43,765 nt of DNA from an uncultured Clostridium sp. (lineage in GTDB: Bacteria; Bacillota; Clostridia; TANB77; CAG-508). The translations under genes and the position numbers were made by a program. The DNA lies in contig CAOKPI010000013.1 of the NCBI GenBank assembly GCA_948470605.1, forward strand, positions 1-43,765, read 5' to 3'. Below the pieces are notes generated by a model that had not been told where the DNA came from, made no database searches, and was given only the letters and a program-made list of their open reading frames with translations. This document shows positions 8,892 to 18,393 of the stretch, piece after piece (the stretch's first letter is position 1; every line of letters starts with the position of its first letter).

Positions 8892-9824
8892 TTAAGCCTT
8901 TAAAAAATACTCTATACTATTAATATATTGATCCTGTGCATTTAAACATGTATCAATTAAATAACCTTTTTCTTTATTACTTTGATATTGATTTAATCCT
9001 CTATAATAGAATAATTTGTCTTTATCTAAAATAATAAATGGTATTATATTATTTTTTAAACATTCCTTAAACATTATAATTCTTCCGACTCTACCGTTCC
9101 CATCTTGAAATGGATGTATCTTCTCAAATTTCGAATGAAATTCAATTATTTCTTTTATAGTAACTTTTCCCAATGAATTATACCATTCTATTAGTTTGCT
9201 CATATCTCTTTCAACATTTTTTGGCTCAGTTGTTTTCATATTCCCAGCTTCATTGGGTAATTTTTTATATTTACCAACATTAAACCACTCTTTTCTACTA
9301 TCTGATGTCCCTTCTTTTAATACCTTATGAAATTCTTTTATCATATTTTCAGTTAGTTTTTTATCTGCTATGTCTAACATATAATCTACTAATTTGAAAT
9401 GATTAGCTGTTTCTAAAACATCATCTATATCAGTAATAGAATCTTTTTCAGCTATCAAAGTATTTGTTTCATAAATATATCTTGTTTGAGCTTCTGTAAG
9501 TTTACTTCCTTCTATATGGTTTGTATTGTACGCAAAAGTAACTTGAGTGTTATGATATAAATTACCTTTTAATTTCATATTTTTTTGTTCTCTTAATACC
9601 TCTAAAATGTTTATCTTCGAAATATCAAAATGATCTTCTTTTAACAAATCATCAATTGAAATATCAAATATTTCTGATAACTTTTTTAAGGATTCAATAT
9701 TAGGTTCTAAAGCTCCAGACTCATATTTAGAAACCGTAGCTGGTTTAACTCCTAATGCTTCAGCAATTTCTACTTGTGTCATCTTCTTGCTTTCTCTATA
9801 TAGTTTTATTTTTTCTCCTAACAT
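8892..9824 (-). CDS. XRE-HTH plus Fic domain protein
   Basis: A 310-residue protein. The N-terminal XRE HTH is at about 5-60 (LYRESKKMTQVEIAEALGVK, then PATVSKYESG). A Fic domain follows, with the full catalytic motif HPFQDGNGRVGR at about 234-245, so AMP transfer to a protein target is expected. A TNHIEGS sequence before the catalytic core fits the [S/T]xxxE[G/N] inhibitory helix, in the N-terminal arrangement of class II Fic proteins. ATG at 9824 has AAGGAG 8-12 nt upstream. It lies directly downstream of hsdR, 115 bp away on the same strand, and may be an autoregulated toxin or a regulator of the restriction operon. Confidence 0.85.
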   Translation of the reverse strand: MLGEKIKLYRESKKMTQVEIAEALGVKPATVSKYESGALEPNIESLKKLSEIFDISIDDLLKEDHFDISKINILEVLREQKNMKLKGNLYHNTQVTFAYNTNHIEGSKLTEAQTRYIYETNTLIAEKDSITDIDDVLETANHFKLVDYMLDIADKKLTENMIKEFHKVLKEGTSDSRKEWFNVGKYKKLPNEAGNMKTTEPKNVERDMSKLIEWYNSLGKVTIKEIIEFHSKFEKIHPFQDGNGRVGRIIMFKECLKNNIIPFIILDKDKLFYYRGLNQYQSNKEKGYLIDTCLNAQDQYINSIEYFLKA

Positions 9825-9939
9825 AATAAAAACTCTCCTTTTTTACTTCGATAATATTATATCATATTATTTCCAAAAAAGAAAGTTTTTATCATTTATT
9901 CTTACATTGTTTCCATAACAGATTTTTATTAATTGTCTT

Positions 9940-12900
9940 TTATTTTCGTTCCAGTTTATACTCTTCACCATCTTCAGCAACTTTAAGTTCTGCTTCTTTA
10001 GTTTTTATTTCATCATCATATTCATTTTTCATTAGTCTGTAAATAACATTTCCTAAAGAATTCATAATTGCATCATAGAATTCTTTATTTTCAAACAACT
10101 TCTTATATGAAGTTGCACTTTCTTTATAACATTTTGCTGTTTTCTCACTAAATACTTTAGGAAATACTGATTTTGTAAACATATCTTCATTATTATTTTT
10201 AGCTAAATTTTTAATTGTTTTATCTTCCATAATAGTATTCATAAGATTTTCTACTATACGGTTATCTCCATCTGTAAATTGTCCAGAATATAATTCATTT
10301 ACTTTCTGAATTACTTCATCAAGTAATCTCTTTTCTGGTAGTACTACTATTTGTACTTTTGCTCCTTGTGGTTTTATCATTCCAGGAGTTTCTTCTGTTT
10401 TTCTTAAAGATACACTTCCATCAAAAGTTTGCTTTAAATTATAATATGTAAGTTTAACTGTTCCTTCCAAATCTATTACATCTATTTTATTCTTTGGTAA
10501 CAATTTTTCTACATATCTTAAATACATATAAATTTTGTGTAACTCTTCATCTCCCATATAGGCAATTTGTGTTATATATGAATAGAATCTATTAAAACTT
10601 CTTACTTCTCTTCTAAAGCTTTCTCTTTGTTCTATATCTAATTTATTGTACAAATCAACTGTTTCTTTGACACAACTCGTTAATTTTCCAAAATCATTTT
10701 CATTTTGTTTTCCATTTTTTAGATACATTTTACAAAATTTTTCTACATTATCATCATACCATAATTTATAGCTTCTTAATATATTTAACTTATCATATAT
10801 AACATTAGGATCTGTTTCTTTTTCTAAAACTGAAACATCATAAAATGGTTTAAAAGCTTCTTGCATATCTTCTGCCTTATTTACAAAATCAATTACTAAT
10901 GTATCATCTTTTCCTTTACACATTCTATTTAATCTTGATAATGTTTGTACAGCTTTTATTCCTGATAACTTTTTGTCAACAAACATTGTATGCAATAATG
11001 GTTCATCAAATCCTGTTTGATATTTTTCAGCAACTACTAATACATTAAATTCATCTCCATGAAAGTATTCTTTTGTCTGGGATTCTTTTATCTTCTTACC
11101 ATCTCTAGTTTTATTCATACCACTTTCTGTAAAGGCTTCTCCACCATCCTTAACTTCTCCTGAAAATGCTACTAAAACATCTAAATCATCGTAGCCCTTT
11201 TCTTGTATATATCTTTTCATTTCAAAGAAATATCTTACTGCATGTAATCTTGATGCTGTAACAAGCATTGCTTTTCCTTTACCACCAATTTTATTTTTAG
11301 TCACTTTTCTAAATTGTTCAACTATTATTTGTGTTTTTTGTGTTATATTTATCTCATGTAAACTTTCAAATTTTTTAATATATTTTGTAGCATAATTTTC
11401 TGGTACTTCTGGATTATCTGGTATTTTCTTTGCAATTTTATATATAGATTCATAAGTCATATAATTGGCTAATACATCTAATATAAATTCCTCTTCTATA
11501 GCTTGTCTCATACTATAAATATGAAATGGTCTAAAAGTTCCATCATCTTGTTTAGTTCCAAATAGTTCTAGCGTTTTTCCCTTAGGCGTTGCTGTAAATG
11601 CAAAGAATGATAGATTATCTTGCTTTCCATGTGTAGCTAATTCTTCTACTATTTTATCTTCATAATCTTTTTCATTTTCTTCTGCTATTGCTTCTAACTC
11701 TGCATATTTCTTTAATGCTTCATCTCTATCTGCTAATGCTATTTTCAATTTCTTTGCAGAGTTTCCTGTTTGGCTTGAATGTGCTTCATCAACTATTACA
11801 GCAAATTTCTTTCCTGCAGTATCTGATACATCTTTGTATATTACTGGAAACTTTTGAAGTGTTGTTATTATTATTCTTTTTCCATCATTTATAGCATCTT
11901 TTAAGTCTTTTGATGTTTTATCATCATCTATTTTTACAACTACACCTTGTTGGTGTTCAAATTGATAAATTGTATCTTGTAATTGTTTATCTAATACAGT
12001 TCTATCTGTTACAACTATAATAGAATTGAATATTGCATTATTATTTTTATCATGTAATCCTGAAAGTCTATGCGCAAGCCATGCTATAGAATTAGATTTT
12101 CCAGAACCTGCACTATGTTGAATTAAGTAGTTTTGTCCAACTCCACAATCTCTAACATTCCATATTAATTTTCTTACAACATCTAATTGATGATATCTTG
12201 GAAATATTATATTTTTCTTTTCAATCTTTTTTTCTTTACCATTTTTATGTTCTATTTCTTCTTTGACTTCTAGGTGTACAAATTTTTGAATTATTTCCAT
12301 TAAGGAATCTTTCATTAATACATTTTTCCATAAATAATCCGTAGTGTAGCCATTTGGATTAGTTGGATTTCCTGCTCCACCAACATTTCCTGCTCCATTT
12401 GATCCTTGATTAAATGGTAAATATCTTGTATTTGCCCCTGCCAATTTTGTAGTCATTTTTACATCATAATGGTCAACAGCGAAATACACTATTATTCTTG
12501 AATTAAATTTAAATATCAATTCTCTAGGATCTCTGTCATACATAAATTGTTTTTGTGCATTTTCTGAACTTTGTCCTGTTATTTGATTCTTTAATTCTAA
12601 AGCAACTAATGGAATACCATTTAATAGTAAAACAATATCAATTGAGTTTTCATTTTGAGTAGAATATTTTAACTGTCTTGTTTCGTTTAAAATGTTCATC
12701 TCATATAATCTTCTATCTTCTGAATTTAAATTTGTTTCTGGTTGAAAATATGCTAATTTAAACTTGTGGCCACGATCTGTTATTCCATTTCTAACAACAT
12801 CTACAATTCCTCTTTGAGACACTTCTTCATTAAATCTTTTTATGAGTCTATTTTCATAGTCATCTGGAAAAGCTTTTTTATATCTTTCCCATTCATTATT

Positions 12901-13050
12901 TTGAGAATTCTCTATAAATGTAAATAAATCTTTTCTATTTAATGCACATTCTCTATCAAAATCTTGTGGATTTCCTTTTACATAGCCTCCATCTTCCGAT
13001 AATAAATAACTTTCTATATCTTGTTCAAATCTTCTTTCATTTTCTTCCAT
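9940..13050 (-). CDS. hsdR: Type I restriction enzyme, R subunit
   Basis: A protein of about 1036 residues with the HsdR layout. An N-terminal PD-(D/E)XK nuclease (IDIVLLLNGIPLVALELK) is followed by SF2 translocase motifs: Walker A HSAGSGKSN, DEAH as VDEAHSSQ, SFFAFTATPKGK (motif III) and the helicase C domain with VVAEKYQTGFDEP and LSRLNRM. The C-terminal helical part binds the methylase core. ATG at 13050 is chosen for the AAAGGAG upstream; the longer frame to 13089 runs into hsdS. It overlaps the end of hsdS by 14 bp. It cleaves unmodified DNA after ATP-driven translocation. All catalytic motifs look intact. Confidence 0.93.
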   Translation of the reverse strand: MEENERRFEQDIESYLLSEDGGYVKGNPQDFDRECALNRKDLFTFIENSQNNEWERYKKAFPDDYENRLIKRFNEEVSQRGIVDVVRNGITDRGHKFKLAYFQPETNLNSEDRRLYEMNILNETRQLKYSTQNENSIDIVLLLNGIPLVALELKNQITGQSSENAQKQFMYDRDPRELIFKFNSRIIVYFAVDHYDVKMTTKLAGANTRYLPFNQGSNGAGNVGGAGNPTNPNGYTTDYLWKNVLMKDSLMEIIQKFVHLEVKEEIEHKNGKEKKIEKKNIIFPRYHQLDVVRKLIWNVRDCGVGQNYLIQHSAGSGKSNSIAWLAHRLSGLHDKNNNAIFNSIIVVTDRTVLDKQLQDTIYQFEHQQGVVVKIDDDKTSKDLKDAINDGKRIIITTLQKFPVIYKDVSDTAGKKFAVIVDEAHSSQTGNSAKKLKIALADRDEALKKYAELEAIAEENEKDYEDKIVEELATHGKQDNLSFFAFTATPKGKTLELFGTKQDDGTFRPFHIYSMRQAIEEEFILDVLANYMTYESIYKIAKKIPDNPEVPENYATKYIKKFESLHEINITQKTQIIVEQFRKVTKNKIGGKGKAMLVTASRLHAVRYFFEMKRYIQEKGYDDLDVLVAFSGEVKDGGEAFTESGMNKTRDGKKIKESQTKEYFHGDEFNVLVVAEKYQTGFDEPLLHTMFVDKKLSGIKAVQTLSRLNRMCKGKDDTLVIDFVNKAEDMQEAFKPFYDVSVLEKETDPNVIYDKLNILRSYKLWYDDNVEKFCKMYLKNGKQNENDFGKLTSCVKETVDLYNKLDIEQRESFRREVRSFNRFYSYITQIAYMGDEELHKIYMYLRYVEKLLPKNKIDVIDLEGTVKLTYYNLKQTFDGSVSLRKTEETPGMIKPQGAKVQIVVLPEKRLLDEVIQKVNELYSGQFTDGDNRIVENLMNTIMEDKTIKNLAKNNNEDMFTKSVFPKVFSEKTAKCYKESATSYKKLFENKEFYDAIMNSLGNVIYRLMKNEYDDEIKTKEAELKVAEDGEEYKLERK

Positions 13051-14959
13051 AATTATTGCTCCTTTGAATTGTTTTCTTTCCATATCCATTTGGTATCAGA
13101 TTATTTTTTCTCATATATGAAAGACAACTTTTTACTTTTTTTATATTTATTTTTGTTTTCCTTTTACTCCAGGCATAAAATTCTTCTATTATTTGTTCGT
13201 CTGTCGGATTTATTCCATCAATTAAAAAATCATTCCAACAGTAAAACAATGTAGCAATTATTTCACTTTGCTGTGTATCTTTATTCTTAAATAATTTAAT
13301 TATTCTAGTTATTTCATTATCATTTTCTTCGAAATGCTCTTGATATCTTTTAATTCCTTCTTTATAATTTTTATCCAATGTATAAATATCTCTCATATTG
13401 TCTTTTGATATTTTTACCCACTTTTCTTTTTCAAAAGTATCATATACATCATTCATCATTTCTTTACTATATGGTCCTGCAACATATTTTTCATAATCTG
13501 GTTCTTTTTCATATTTAATAATTTTTAATATTACACTCTGTATTTTATTTAACTTTATCTTACACATAGAATAATTATTTGGAAGTTGTTCTATTATTCT
13601 TAATGACAATTCTGCCATTTCTGTATTATTATAATTTGTTTTTACCTCTTTTTTTCCTGTTACATATTCATATATAAGTGATTTTTTATAGTTTTCTAAT
13701 TCTTCTATTATTTTTTCTTTATTATTAATTAATTTGTCTATTTCTTCGCATTTCTCTGATATATATTTTTCAATTTGATTTTGTTCTTTTAGTGGTGGCA
13801 AAGCTATTAATATATTACCAATTTCTGCACCTGATATATGAACAACTTTCAATTTAGACTTTCCATAACTTTTTTGTGTTTGTCCATAATGACTATTTAA
13901 AGCATAACTTAAAAATACTGGATTTTCAGAATGCTTTACAATTATAATATCTCCTCCAGCTAAACAATTTTCATTTCCTAAATATACTATATTTTTTCCT
14001 ATTTCTTCTACTAATTCTCCTGTACCAGCAAATAATAAATCACCATAAGTGAAATATTGATTTGAATTTATCTTTTCTTTATTAGTTCTAGTTTCACATT
14101 CATAAAACTTATAGTTATATTTTGAATATATTTCACCATATCTCACACAAGGTGTATCTCCATCAGTTACAATGTCTTCTTTAGTAATTCCATTACCTTT
14201 GCCAATAGAATTTACAATATATTTTAATTTTATAAGTTTCCAATGCCTTGGAATCATTCCAATCGCTTCAATACCACTATCTTTCATTTTGATATTTTCA
14301 TTTAACCCTTTTGTAACAACTCTAGTTATAATTGATTGCTCATATAACTTGTAATCTTCTATTGTTTGCTTCGTTTTTCTTATTGCATTATCTATTTCAT
14401 CTACTTTTTTATTTAAATGATTGGCTATTCTTTCTTGTTCATCCTTAGTAGGTATAGGCATTATTATATTATTTAATTTTTCCATTGGAATTCTCATTCT
14501 TATTGTATTTAATTTTCCATTATCCGATTCTTTAGCAACAATACCATTGCCTAAACCCCATAAGCTTTTTTGAAATGCATTTGATTGAAATATATAATTA
14601 TAATAATCTATATTATAATTATTATTTCTAACAAATAATGTATAGTATACTGGACTAACACATCCAAAATAATTAGATTTTCCAACCGATCCAACCACTA
14701 CATTCATACTATTTAATACAATATCATTTGGATAAGCTAACTTATAATCTTCAAATTTTTCTTTTGCCTTATTTCCCCCTCCTGTTTTTTCTGAATATGG
14801 AAAAACTCCTCTATCTATTGACAAAGACAAAATGTCTTTACTTTTTATTGGATCATTTTTTTCTTTTCTCTCTTCTAACACATGTTTTAATCGTTTTATT
14901 GTCCAATCTTCTGGTATATTTCCAATCCATTCTATTCCAGAATCTTTCATTTTTCTCAT
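13037..14959 (-). CDS. hsdS: Type I restriction enzyme, S subunit with C-terminal extension
   Basis: About 640 residues. Two target-recognition domains each start with the usual KDSGIEWIGNIPEDW / KDSGIEAIGMIPRHW boundary and end in coiled-coil spacers (the first near QERIANHLNKKVDEIDNAI, the second near EKCEEIDKLINNKEK). A normal HsdS ends soon after KKSLIYEYVTGKK. Here about 180 more residues follow, with YVAGPYSKEMMNDV and ATLFYCWNDFLIDG, then PTDEQIIEEFYAW and KNNLIPNGYGKK. ATG at 14959 lies after AAGGAGG, two nucleotides past the hsdM stop. Specificity cannot be read. The extension is discussed in the findings. Confidence 0.9.
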   Translation of the reverse strand: MRKMKDSGIEWIGNIPEDWTIKRLKHVLEERKEKNDPIKSKDILSLSIDRGVFPYSEKTGGGNKAKEKFEDYKLAYPNDIVLNSMNVVVGSVGKSNYFGCVSPVYYTLFVRNNNYNIDYYNYIFQSNAFQKSLWGLGNGIVAKESDNGKLNTIRMRIPMEKLNNIIMPIPTKDEQERIANHLNKKVDEIDNAIRKTKQTIEDYKLYEQSIITRVVTKGLNENIKMKDSGIEAIGMIPRHWKLIKLKYIVNSIGKGNGITKEDIVTDGDTPCVRYGEIYSKYNYKFYECETRTNKEKINSNQYFTYGDLLFAGTGELVEEIGKNIVYLGNENCLAGGDIIIVKHSENPVFLSYALNSHYGQTQKSYGKSKLKVVHISGAEIGNILIALPPLKEQNQIEKYISEKCEEIDKLINNKEKIIEELENYKKSLIYEYVTGKKEVKTNYNNTEMAELSLRIIEQLPNNYSMCKIKLNKIQSVILKIIKYEKEPDYEKYVAGPYSKEMMNDVYDTFEKEKWVKISKDNMRDIYTLDKNYKEGIKRYQEHFEENDNEITRIIKLFKNKDTQQSEIIATLFYCWNDFLIDGINPTDEQIIEEFYAWSKRKTKINIKKVKSCLSYMRKNNLIPNGYGKKTIQRSNNYGRK

Positions 14960-14960
14960 G

Positions 14961-16706
14961 TTACTTGTCCTCCTTAAATAATTTTTCAAGAGAACTCATA
15001 ATATCTTTCTCATTTTTTCTAATTCTTTCTTCTATAACATCAGAATCTTCTGGCTCAACATATTTATAAAAGTATCTTGTAAAAGGAATTTCATAACCTA
15101 CAACAGTTTTCCTTTCATCAATCCAAGCTTTTTCATTATAAGGTAAAACTTCTCTTTTAAAATACTGTTTTATATCCTCTAATAAAGGAATATTCTCATA
15201 ATCTCTTTTACGAGAATCTGCTTTTTTAATTTTCTTTTTATCTTTTATTATGTTTCCATCCTCATCCTCTAACGGAGATTCAATTGTAATTCTATTAAAT
15301 CCAAAATCGAAATTATTAAAAATCTTACTTTCTACTGATTTCCCATTTTCACTATATTCTGTATTCTGAAAATCATCATAAGCCTTTAATATTAAGTTTT
15401 TACATTCTTCACTGATATCTTTTCTCTTATTACCTATGTTTTTTCTTCTATTTTCATAACAATTTGAAGCATCTATTAATTGTACTTTTCCTTCTCTCAT
15501 AACATTCTTATGTTTGTTTATTAACCAAATATATGTAGATATTCCTGTGTTATAGAATAAATCTGTTGGCAATTGAATTATAGCTTCTAGCCAATCATTT
15601 TCGATAATATATTTTCTTATTTCAGATTCTCCTGAACCTGCTTGTCCACTAAACAATGGTGAACCATTTTGAATAATTGCCATTCTTCCATTATCTTTCA
15701 ATTTTGCTATACCATTTAAAGTAAATAACATTTGTCCATCGCTAATCTTAGGTGTACCAACTGGAAATCTTCCTTTATCTCCTTTTGATACTTCATTTTC
15801 TATCGCTTTCTTTTGTTTCTTCCAATCGATTCCAAATGGTGGGTTTGAAATAATATAATCAAATTCATAACCTTTAAATTTATCATCATCTAAAGTATCT
15901 CCTTGTTTGAAATTCTCAGCATCTCCACCTTTTATTAGCATATCTGCTTTTGCTATAGCATAAGTTTCAGGATTTAATTCTTGCCCATAACAATCAACAA
16001 TAGCATCTTTATTTAGTTGTTTCAGCCTATCTGTCATGCATGCTAACATTTGAGAAGTTCCCATTGCCATATCATAAATTGTTTTCACTTTGTTTTCATT
16101 TATTAAAACGTCTCTTTCTTCAGCAATCAATAAATCTGTCATTAAATAGATAATATCTCTAGCTGTAAAATGTGCTCCTGCTTCTTCATCATAACTTTCT
16201 GAAAACTTTCTAACTAGTTCTTCAAAAATATATCCCATATCTTCTGTTTTTACTTCATCTAATCCCATATATGCTTTTTTACTATTAAATTCTTCTAAAA
16301 CAACATATAGTAATCTATTTTCAGCCATTGTTTTTACTTCATTTTCAAATTTAAAATTATTAAGTATATCAATTACATTGTCTGAAAATCCATTCAAATA
16401 ATTTTTAAAATTGCTCTCTATATTATCTGGATCTGCAAGTAATTTTTCAAAATCATATTTACTAGTATTATAAAAATTATATCCAGATGCTTCTATTAAG
16501 AAATGTTCCTTAACTTCAAATTTTTTATATTCTTCATATGCTTCTAATACTTTTTCTTTAGTTGGTTGCAATATATCATCAAATCTTTTTAATACTGTCA
16601 TTGGCAATATTACTTTTCCATATTCATGTGGTTTATAGACTCCTACTAATTTTGTTGCTACTTCCCATATTAAATTTGCTTTATCATTTATTGTATTTTT
16701 CATCAT
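14961..16706 (-). CDS. hsdM: Type I restriction enzyme, M subunit
   Basis: A 581-residue N6-adenine methyltransferase. The N-terminal HsdM_N helical region contains LIWEVATKLVGVYKPHEYG. Motif X is EAGAHFTARDIIYLM, the SAM region is TIYDMAMGTSQMLACMTD, and the catalytic motif IV is ISNPPFGIDWK. The SAM-loop residues differ from the common D-P-x-C-G-T-G-G-x-L, as in a subfamily I recall. GAGGAG lies before the tandem ATGs at 16706. First gene of the hsdM-hsdS-hsdR operon; the small HTH gene at 16721-16954 ends only 14 bp upstream and is probably co-transcribed. Confidence 0.92.
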   Translation of the reverse strand: MMKNTINDKANLIWEVATKLVGVYKPHEYGKVILPMTVLKRFDDILQPTKEKVLEAYEEYKKFEVKEHFLIEASGYNFYNTSKYDFEKLLADPDNIESNFKNYLNGFSDNVIDILNNFKFENEVKTMAENRLLYVVLEEFNSKKAYMGLDEVKTEDMGYIFEELVRKFSESYDEEAGAHFTARDIIYLMTDLLIAEERDVLINENKVKTIYDMAMGTSQMLACMTDRLKQLNKDAIVDCYGQELNPETYAIAKADMLIKGGDAENFKQGDTLDDDKFKGYEFDYIISNPPFGIDWKKQKKAIENEVSKGDKGRFPVGTPKISDGQMLFTLNGIAKLKDNGRMAIIQNGSPLFSGQAGSGESEIRKYIIENDWLEAIIQLPTDLFYNTGISTYIWLINKHKNVMREGKVQLIDASNCYENRRKNIGNKRKDISEECKNLILKAYDDFQNTEYSENGKSVESKIFNNFDFGFNRITIESPLEDEDGNIIKDKKKIKKADSRKRDYENIPLLEDIKQYFKREVLPYNEKAWIDERKTVVGYEIPFTRYFYKYVEPEDSDVIEERIRKNEKDIMSSLEKLFKEDK

Positions 16707-16720
16707 TTTTTGCTCCTCTT

Positions 16721-16954
16721 TTATTTATATTTCTTCCATTCCAAATTACATCCAACGATATCTGCAATTTCTTTTACTTCTGTGTATTTTATTGTTTCTC
16801 TTCTTATTTTATTTAAAATGTTCGATTCAGTGGTTGGCTTTCTATTTTCTAATTTTCTCCTTCTATTCATTTCATTTATAACTTCTTTAAATTTCCAACC
16901 GTTTAATGCTAAATATCCCTTTATTTCATTATGAGTATTATTATTTTTTTGCAA
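16721..16954 (-). CDS. Small HTH-like protein at head of RM operon
   Basis: About 77 residues: IKGYLALNGWKFKEVINEMN, then a basic linker and NILNKIRRETIKYTEVKEIADIVGCNLEWKK. It resembles small helix-turn-helix proteins related to XRE that precede some clostridial restriction operons. TTG at 16954 fits AGGAGGTGAT perfectly; the in-frame ATG at 16975 lies upstream of that site. It may control hsdMSR. Upstream, 16976-17169 is AT-rich with no gene. Confidence 0.65.
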   Translation of the reverse strand: MQKNNNTHNEIKGYLALNGWKFKEVINEMNRRRKLENRKPTTESNILNKIRRETIKYTEVKEIADIVGCNLEWKKYK

Positions 16955-17169
16955 GATATCACCTCCTAAATTCAAAACAGCTATATTGCAATATAATTTG
17001 TATTATAGTTATTTTATAATATATTAAAATTAATTTATTTTTGTTATATTAAATCATAAATTAAATTCAAATTGTTAATTGTAACATATTCTTTTTTAAA
17101 ATGTAATATTATTGTAATATTAACTTTATTGAATTTTATTACTAATACATTCTATATATTTAATTATTA

Positions 17170-18120
17170 TTACTCTATTCCAATACAAGTAACCTCCACT
17201 GCTTCATCCAAATACTTCCTAACAAACTCAACACAATTATCCAAACAAACTACTTTAGCCCTAGTGCCTTCCATCAAACTACTAGTTGCCTGAAAATTAA
17301 TATAATCCATAAGAAAAAAATTGGCAAAAGGCATATAAAAAATATAAGTATATACATCATTTTCCTTAATATAATAATCATCAAAAAAGCTTTTAGCTTT
17401 CAAAGATACCAATTCATTTCCAAAAATCTCTTTCACCTTATTTCTCATAAACTCTTCATCTTTAATCATTCTAAAAATTGCCCAAACATCATTATTATAA
17501 GGAATCATATAAGATTCTTGATATCTAATATCCTGAAATTTAGGTTTATACAAATATTTATCATCTTCTGTAAAAACAATTAACCCATTAAATTTGCTTT
17601 TATTTCGATTAATTTCTCTATCAATATATTTCAGTTCTCTTTGTGTAATATCTTTGTGCAAAAAATACACAATATAAGACCTTTTATAAAAATCTTCAAA
17701 CTCTTCATTCCATCGTTTTTCTTCTCTTGACATGATGCCCACATATCGATTACCTCTTTTGGTATAAGTATTTACATCACATTTCCAACTAGGTTCAAAA
17801 TACCAACCACAAGATTTTACTTTGCAGGCTATATCGCTAATTCGTTCCATTCTCTTTTTATAAGTTTCATCTCTATTAATATTTCGGTATCCTAATCCTA
17901 CCTCATTTAAATAACGTTTTCCTTTTCTACTCAATACAACTTTTCCATATAATCGTTCAATCATATCACCTTTGGCTAAACTTGCTAATCTATTTTTGTA
18001 GTAATATTCTGACTGGTATAATAGTTTTACATTTTCATTTGTGATAATCCCATACTCAGCTAAAAACAAAATCAATTCTATATCTCTACTTCTTAAACAA
18101 ACTCGCTTTTCTTTTTCCAC
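17170..18120 (-). CDS. Winged-helix protein, replication-relaxation-like (element 1)
   Basis: A 316-residue paralogue of the protein at 4179-5087. It has an N-terminal winged helix (IELILFLAEYGIITNENVKL, YYYKNRLASLAKGDMIERLY) with a beta-wing KVVLSRKGKRYLNEVG, then YKKRMERISDIACKV and RGNRYVGIM. The C-terminal half is unrecognised. GTG at 18120 follows AAGGAGGTGA. A strong hairpin (18176-18217) lies 55 bp upstream. Such proteins accompany replication or mobilization modules. It could bind the hairpin region, but no relaxase motif is visible. Confidence 0.6.
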   Translation of the reverse strand: MEKEKRVCLRSRDIELILFLAEYGIITNENVKLLYQSEYYYKNRLASLAKGDMIERLYGKVVLSRKGKRYLNEVGLGYRNINRDETYKKRMERISDIACKVKSCGWYFEPSWKCDVNTYTKRGNRYVGIMSREEKRWNEEFEDFYKRSYIVYFLHKDITQRELKYIDREINRNKSKFNGLIVFTEDDKYLYKPKFQDIRYQESYMIPYNNDVWAIFRMIKDEEFMRNKVKEIFGNELVSLKAKSFFDDYYIKENDVYTYIFYMPFANFFLMDYINFQATSSLMEGTRAKVVCLDNCVEFVRKYLDEAVEVTCIGIE

Positions 18121-18175
18121 TTAAATCACCTCCTTGCTTTTTATCATTTCTACCTATCTTCCAACTTATCTCTAT

Positions 18176-18217
18176 GCGACTGAAGACACAAGATTATCAT
18201 CTTGTGCCTCCAGTCGC
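18176..18217 (-). other. 19-bp stem-loop upstream of winged-helix gene
   Basis: GCGACTGAAGACACAAGAT (18176-18194) pairs with ATCTTGTGCCTCCAGTCGC (18199-18217) with a 4-nt loop and only a few mismatches. There is no U-tract, so termination is unlikely. It matches the position of the hairpin at 5137-5174 relative to the paralogous gene but differs in sequence. Candidate origin, nick or binding site. Confidence 0.65.
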
Positions 18218-18393
18218 CCTTACATTTATTATCCTGTACGTTCTGTACCATACTCCTTACCTATGTACGACTTAAATTTCAAAAAAACATTAATTTTTCC
18301 TTATTTATTGCCGTTTATATCTAGGTATTAAAGTGTGATTTTTCAGAAGTCCAAAAAGTATGATTGATGGCATATATTTTAAATTCTAAATAA

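Noticed and set aside
11688-11894. Plus-strand ORFs inside hsdR, hsdS and hsdM (also 13021-13254, 14172-14354, 14728-15069, 16562-16934)
   Set aside because: Low-complexity shadows of well-supported minus-strand genes.
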